A DNA stretch of 64,000 nucleotides, taken from positions 3,658,001-3,722,000 of the forward strand of contig NC_061458.1 in the NCBI RefSeq assembly GCF_022581195.2, given 5' to 3'. The notes under the pieces are model-generated. The model was not told the origin of the DNA, searched no databases, and was given only the letters and a program-made list of their open reading frames with translations. This document shows positions 60,421 to 64,000 of this stretch, one piece after another. The translations under genes and the position numbers were made by a program. How positions within the stretch are numbered: position 1 is the first letter of the stretch; each line of letters begins with the position of its first letter. This DNA is from Helicoverpa zea. Lineage: Eukaryota > Arthropoda > Insecta > Lepidoptera > Noctuidae.

Positions 60421-60894
60421 TTAAAAGCCGCTGTTAATTGAATCGGCTTCAGATTGCAGGACGCTGTCGGCACTGGTAATTGCGTTAGCTACAAACATGG
60501 TCAGTCCTCTAACTGTGCTCATTCGATGTGACCATTTTTTTACATACTGGATGGAAATATTGTTAATGGATGCAACGTACGAATGAATTGAATCTAGGAA
60601 TACAGTTGTGGAGCAATGAGATTTGGAGTTTAACTCTGGGTGGGTAAAAGCTTCATGTGACTGTAAATCTGTGGTGATGTTTGCTTGTTTTGTTGTTGCT
60701 GTTTTGGGAGTGTAGTTGAAGTGCAAATTAGTGTGAAGGCACATACATATAATCCTAGTTTGTAGTTTGTCTGTAGTTTGACTTGTCTGTCTACTGAGTT
60801 CTAGGTAGTACAGAACCTTTGCAGATACCAACAAAACTTCTGTCTTAGTTTTTGTATTAGACTGCTTCGAAAAACGCAGTCGTATGAAATCCAC
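60421..60894 (-). CDS. Unrecognised 157-codon open frame
   Basis: The longest unexplained frame in the right half. I do not recognise it: Thr/Ser/Asn-rich, no signal peptide, no transmembrane run, no cysteine or zinc pattern. It begins MDFIRLRFSKQSNTKTKTEV and ends ITSADSVLQSEADSINSGF. It lies 0.9 kb downstream of the odorant receptor on the same strand. No splice partners are obvious. It may be a chance frame in Thr-rich AT sequence or an orphan gene. Confidence 0.22.
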   Translation of the reverse strand: MDFIRLRFSKQSNTKTKTEVLLVSAKVLYYLELSRQTSQTTDKLQTRIICMCLHTNLHFNYTPKTATTKQANITTDLQSHEAFTHPELNSKSHCSTTVFLDSIHSYVASINNISIQYVKKWSHRMSTVRGLTMFVANAITSADSVLQSEADSINSGF

Positions 60895-61782
60895 GAATTG
60901 TTTCGTTAATCTCTATTATGACTGCTATAAATTTTAAACTGCGCAAAACTGCGTTCACCACAGATAACGAATTAAAAAAGGGGAAAAAAGAAATTTCTGC
61001 CTTTATCTAAGAACTTAAGAGGTGCTTGAAATGACTCCGGGTTTTTCTCTTAGTCACTCGAATAGCGAGAACCAATTATAACTTGTAAGTAATCCGCTTA
61101 TCTGAAACTCTACGAGTCGACGCTCGCCGTTTGGAATATAATTCACTTTATCCATATTCAATATCAGATCGTGCGACGGCGAGCAAATAGAGCGTTTCAA
61201 GTGAGAATTATTATTGGATAAAGCTCGCCTCTTTCCTTCTTGTCTATTTTCAGTGTCCGGTGGAGTGTAATAATTTACGTGTTGTATTGGATATTGCGCT
61301 GTGAAAGTGCCCTATAGTGTCTGTCTGACTTTACGGGCGTTTGATTCCTTCTCGTGATTGTGATTAAGTGTTCTATGGAAGTATTGCATAAGTACAGCTT
61401 TAAGCTTTGTACCTACTAGTACTCATTTATTGGCAACTAAAAAATCCACACGATTTATTTTCACAAATATTGAGATTTCCTTTTATGTACTGCTTATACT
61501 TTGCTTCAAAATATCGCAAAACAACAGAAAAGGTATATAATATTACTACCAGGTAATATCGATGTGTTTGTTTGTCCCACGTTGGGCGCCAACTTTACGT
61601 GACAAGAATTTCATCGTTACGAATTCATTGGTACTAAATGGCCCGTTCAGGGAGATTAAATAGGAAACGAGTGGTATAATAAAACTAATAAGGATCATAG
61701 AATCATTTAATTAAATCATCTTGTTCTGTGCATCTTAGCAGATTAATAGACAGTGGTGGCTTGTTAATTAAGTTCCAGCTTA
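60895..61782. other. Odorant receptor downstream flank, no gene
   Basis: AT-rich, with an inverted pair GCTCGCCGT (about 61123) and ACGGCGAGC (about 61176) around a 45-base spacer. The receptor 3' UTR should lie near 61600-61782. Confidence 0.35.
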
Positions 61783-63753
61783 TTAGAGATTAGTTTGTCT
61801 CAGCATATTGAACATTGAGTAAGCGTTTGTCATTTTCTGAAAATTAAAATAATTTCTTTAGCTTCACTCAAAGTTATTTCGCTACTTATTTTATTTATTT
61901 AACTTACTTTGGAGAATGTTTCAATAGAGATGTCTTCAAAGCCGGCAGCCTGGAGCGGCAAGGGTCGTAGCGAGCGTTGCATTATAAGGACCATGTAAGT
62001 TCGTATCACGGGGCCTGCATTCCAGAAAGGAATGCTCCAACAAGCGTCACATACAGAACTTACCTGAAAATGTAAATTGAGGGTACGTGTAAATTATTGT
62101 TTAGTGGAATATAGGTCCATCTTTATATGTGAGTTGTTTTTTAGAAAGATAATTATTCTCCTCAACTCGCTAAAGTTACATGTGTGTTGTGTTGAATTGT
62201 TAAGTTGTGTTGTTGTTCTTTCATAATAATTTGTGTTTGTAAAATGGCACTATTTTAGCGAGTGTGCTGGATTTAATCATCGTATGTAAATTCAACGTAC
62301 CTTAAAAGCAAGGAAAGTGCATAAATAACTCGGTATAAAATGCAAAACAATAGTAGCAATGCAGAGCAATAGCAATATAGCTTGAAACTCGCCTTCGTCA
62401 AATTTCTGAAAAATATTCGTAGCAATCATTTGATAGTATTCGTTATTCAAATATAAAATACAACGAAATAAGTAAGTCATTACCGATGCTAGACAGTAAG
62501 AAGTCAAACAAACCACTGGACCGCAGCATTTTTGTTCGAACATCAATAACTTCTTGTACACAATCGCGTAATCTTCCATTAATCTATAATCATTTGAAAA
62601 AGGAACAAGAAAAGTATTAATAAATAACCGTTCTTTTCAGCCAGCTAAATAAAAAACAAAACTTCTTCGAAGACTCTTTACTAAACGATACTTTTTGCTA
62701 GAGCATGCAAAGTATTTTGCAATAAATATACCTAGGTACTTATGTGGCTAGCCCCAATGTTCCCAATATTCGAATTCCAATAATAACTTGGAGAAAGCAA
62801 TAATTAATTGGTCCATACCATAGCATGAGTGGCCGTAAATGTCCAGTGGACATGGCCTAATTACTGGCCGAAGGACATTAATTGAATTAGCAGCCACATT
62901 TCTAGGCATAGTGACGTGACTATGTTTATGCATTAACAAATTCATGTATGCAATAAGTAGGTAATAGAGAAGTGCCTTGCTACATATGTGTATTTTTTTG
63001 TATTTACTACCTGTTCCAAGTGGTCTCATCTGCGTATATAAAGAGTATATCAAGAAGAGGAACAGGGCAGGAGGAAGAAGAAGAAAGATGTATGTATGTT
63101 ATTTTTGGCAAGTTTTGAAACTGATGATACCTGTACATAGCCTGATTGTGTATAACGATATCCCTCATACGGGTCTGTATTAAATAATTGTAATACATTG
63201 ATTCCTCTTCAGAAGTAGCTGGTCGTATGTCAACGAGCAAGTCTTGGATACTCCAATTGACGATATCAACTTTTGAAGTTATCTGCCTTATCCAAACTAT
63301 TTGTGTTTGGATCATAACTGAAATATAACAGCAGTTTAGACAAGAAAATTATTAGGTAGAATTTAAAATGAACATAAAAAATAATAATGTTTTTTTTTTT
63401 TTTTTATTAACTTCGAAGATTTTTTTAGCTATCTCGCCATGTCGTCAGAATCAGTTAACGCAATAAAAAAGTATTCAAACTTACAGATATAATTATAAGC
63501 GTAGATGATAACATTTACATTCGCGAACATAAATGCCATTTCGTACACTGGTGACGCGCCAAAGTCTACGTTAGGCATCCAAAACGGAAACAAAAGTGGT
63601 CGACTGCCTCCGACCTCAGGGTCATAAGTAACTAGGAAATACACCAGTGATAGAGTAGCAAATGTAATCATCCCCGCAGGAATGGCCACGGTGAATATAG
63701 ACATTATTATGCAGATCTTCCAAGTTTTTAACTGAGCCTGAAAGTACTGCACT
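61783..63753 (-). CDS. Odorant receptor, last five exons; 5' end outside the window
   Basis: Exons 63485-63753, 63131-63317, 62301-62583, 61908-62063 and 61783-61836 join in phase (T|TT, AG|A, AAG|GTA, AAA|AAA) into 315 codons to TAA at 61783. Insect odorant receptors are seven-transmembrane ligand-gated cation channels that pair with Orco in olfactory neurons; this is a tuning receptor by its divergent sequence. Seen: hydrophobic segments CIIMSIFTVAIPAGMITFAT and ASVMTYLF; the loop FPFWMPN...SPVYEMAF typical of the moth family; and the C-terminal signature (WSIPFWNAG, MQRSLRPLPLQAAGF, SIETFSK, NAYSMFNMLRQTNL), with short final exons as is usual. Roughly 80-100 N-terminal residues are missing, since receptors run 390-450 aa. 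The first visible exon starts with one base of a split codon. The ligand cannot be inferred. Confidence 0.9.
63053..63092 (+). mobile_element. LINE tail fragment, copy 3
   Basis: GAGGAACAGGGCAGGAGGAA followed by GAAGAAGAAAGATG, matching the ends of the fragments at 6478-6575 and 54706-54811. It lies in the intron between receptor exons 62301-62583 and 63131-63317. Confidence 0.45.
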
Positions 63754-63824
63754 CTGAAAAAGATGGGATTAGAATATTATCCAAAAAGAAAATCGTAAAA
63801 ATACTTCAATAAAATAGAGCCAAA

Positions 63825-63965
63825 AACTCCACCTAAGTGTGATTAATACTGTGCTGAAAAACGTATCAAAATCGGTCAGCCAGACGTGAGATACTCGCCC
63901 ACAAACTTACATCCACACATACAGGTTAAACTAAGAACCTTTTCGAAGTTAGTGAAAAAAAATAG
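63825..63965 (+). repeat. Lepidopteran LINE-tail repeat in receptor intron
   Basis: ACGTATCAAAATCGGTCAGC, GTGAGATACTCGCCCACAAA, CTTACATCCACACATACAGG, TTAAACTAAGAACC and TTTTCGAAG follow the order of a very common moth repeat (AAAATCGGTTCAGCC ... ACATACATACAGG ... GAACCTCCTTTTTTGAAG). Confidence 0.6.
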
Positions 63966-64000
63966 ATAACAGTCCTTCTTGTATTACCATATCTATAATA

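Noticed and set aside
1..64000. CRISPR arrays, operons or prokaryotic defence systems
   Set aside because: Spliced genes, insect SINEs and LINEs show a eukaryotic nuclear sequence; no spacer-repeat arrays are present.

Overview
The window looks like nuclear DNA of a moth (Lepidoptera). It is AT-rich, its genes carry short introns with GT-AG borders, and its intergenic space is full of repeats of lepidopteran type: a tRNA-derived SINE, 3' ends of RTE-like LINEs, a Penelope-like element and many inverted-repeat MITEs. The SINE resembles families described from noctuid moths, so a noctuoid is plausible, but that is inference from memory and not proven here.

Five protein genes can be supported, three of them with complete exon chains in matching phase. 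In order: Rab27, a vesicle-traffic GTPase (minus, 21985-23272, five coding exons, 209 aa); a small Rdx/SelW-family protein resembling MIEN1 (plus, 24260-25109, three exons, 111 aa, CAAX end); molybdenum cofactor sulfurase, maroon-like/MOCOS (minus, 26729-31728, six exons, 845 aa); a single-exon secreted acid-lipase-like alpha/beta hydrolase (plus, 36845-38062, 405 aa); and the 3' five exons of an odorant receptor (minus, 61783-63753) whose 5' end lies beyond base 64000. Rab27 and the MIEN1-like gene are head to head about 1 kb apart. The MIEN1-like and MOCOS genes converge. The genes show no pathway link to each other.

Bases 1-21984 hold no gene I can support. They carry a 1.6-kb element with 200-bp terminal inverted repeats (5306-6895), a degenerate Tc1/mariner-like element keeping the C-terminus of a transposase (7338-8222), LINE fragments, and three MITEs at 18.99-20.97 kb. 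A CpG-richer stretch at 18.1-18.6 kb may be a promoter. Between MOCOS and the lipase lies a Penelope-like element (32245-33105) with a 12-bp target-site duplication, inverted end repeats and a GIY-YIG endonuclease frame broken by one frameshift. From 38 to 61.7 kb the sequence is repeat-rich: LINE tails, a foldback element (42532-42663), a reverse transcriptase fragment (46228-47007), a Harbinger-type MITE (49398-49819), a SINE with 10-bp target-site duplications (49921-50280) and a 3 x 120-bp tandem repeat (54959-55300).

All calls were made by reading the sequence by eye. Splice sites come from reading-frame continuity and GT-AG borders. Family names come from recognised motifs and not from a search.
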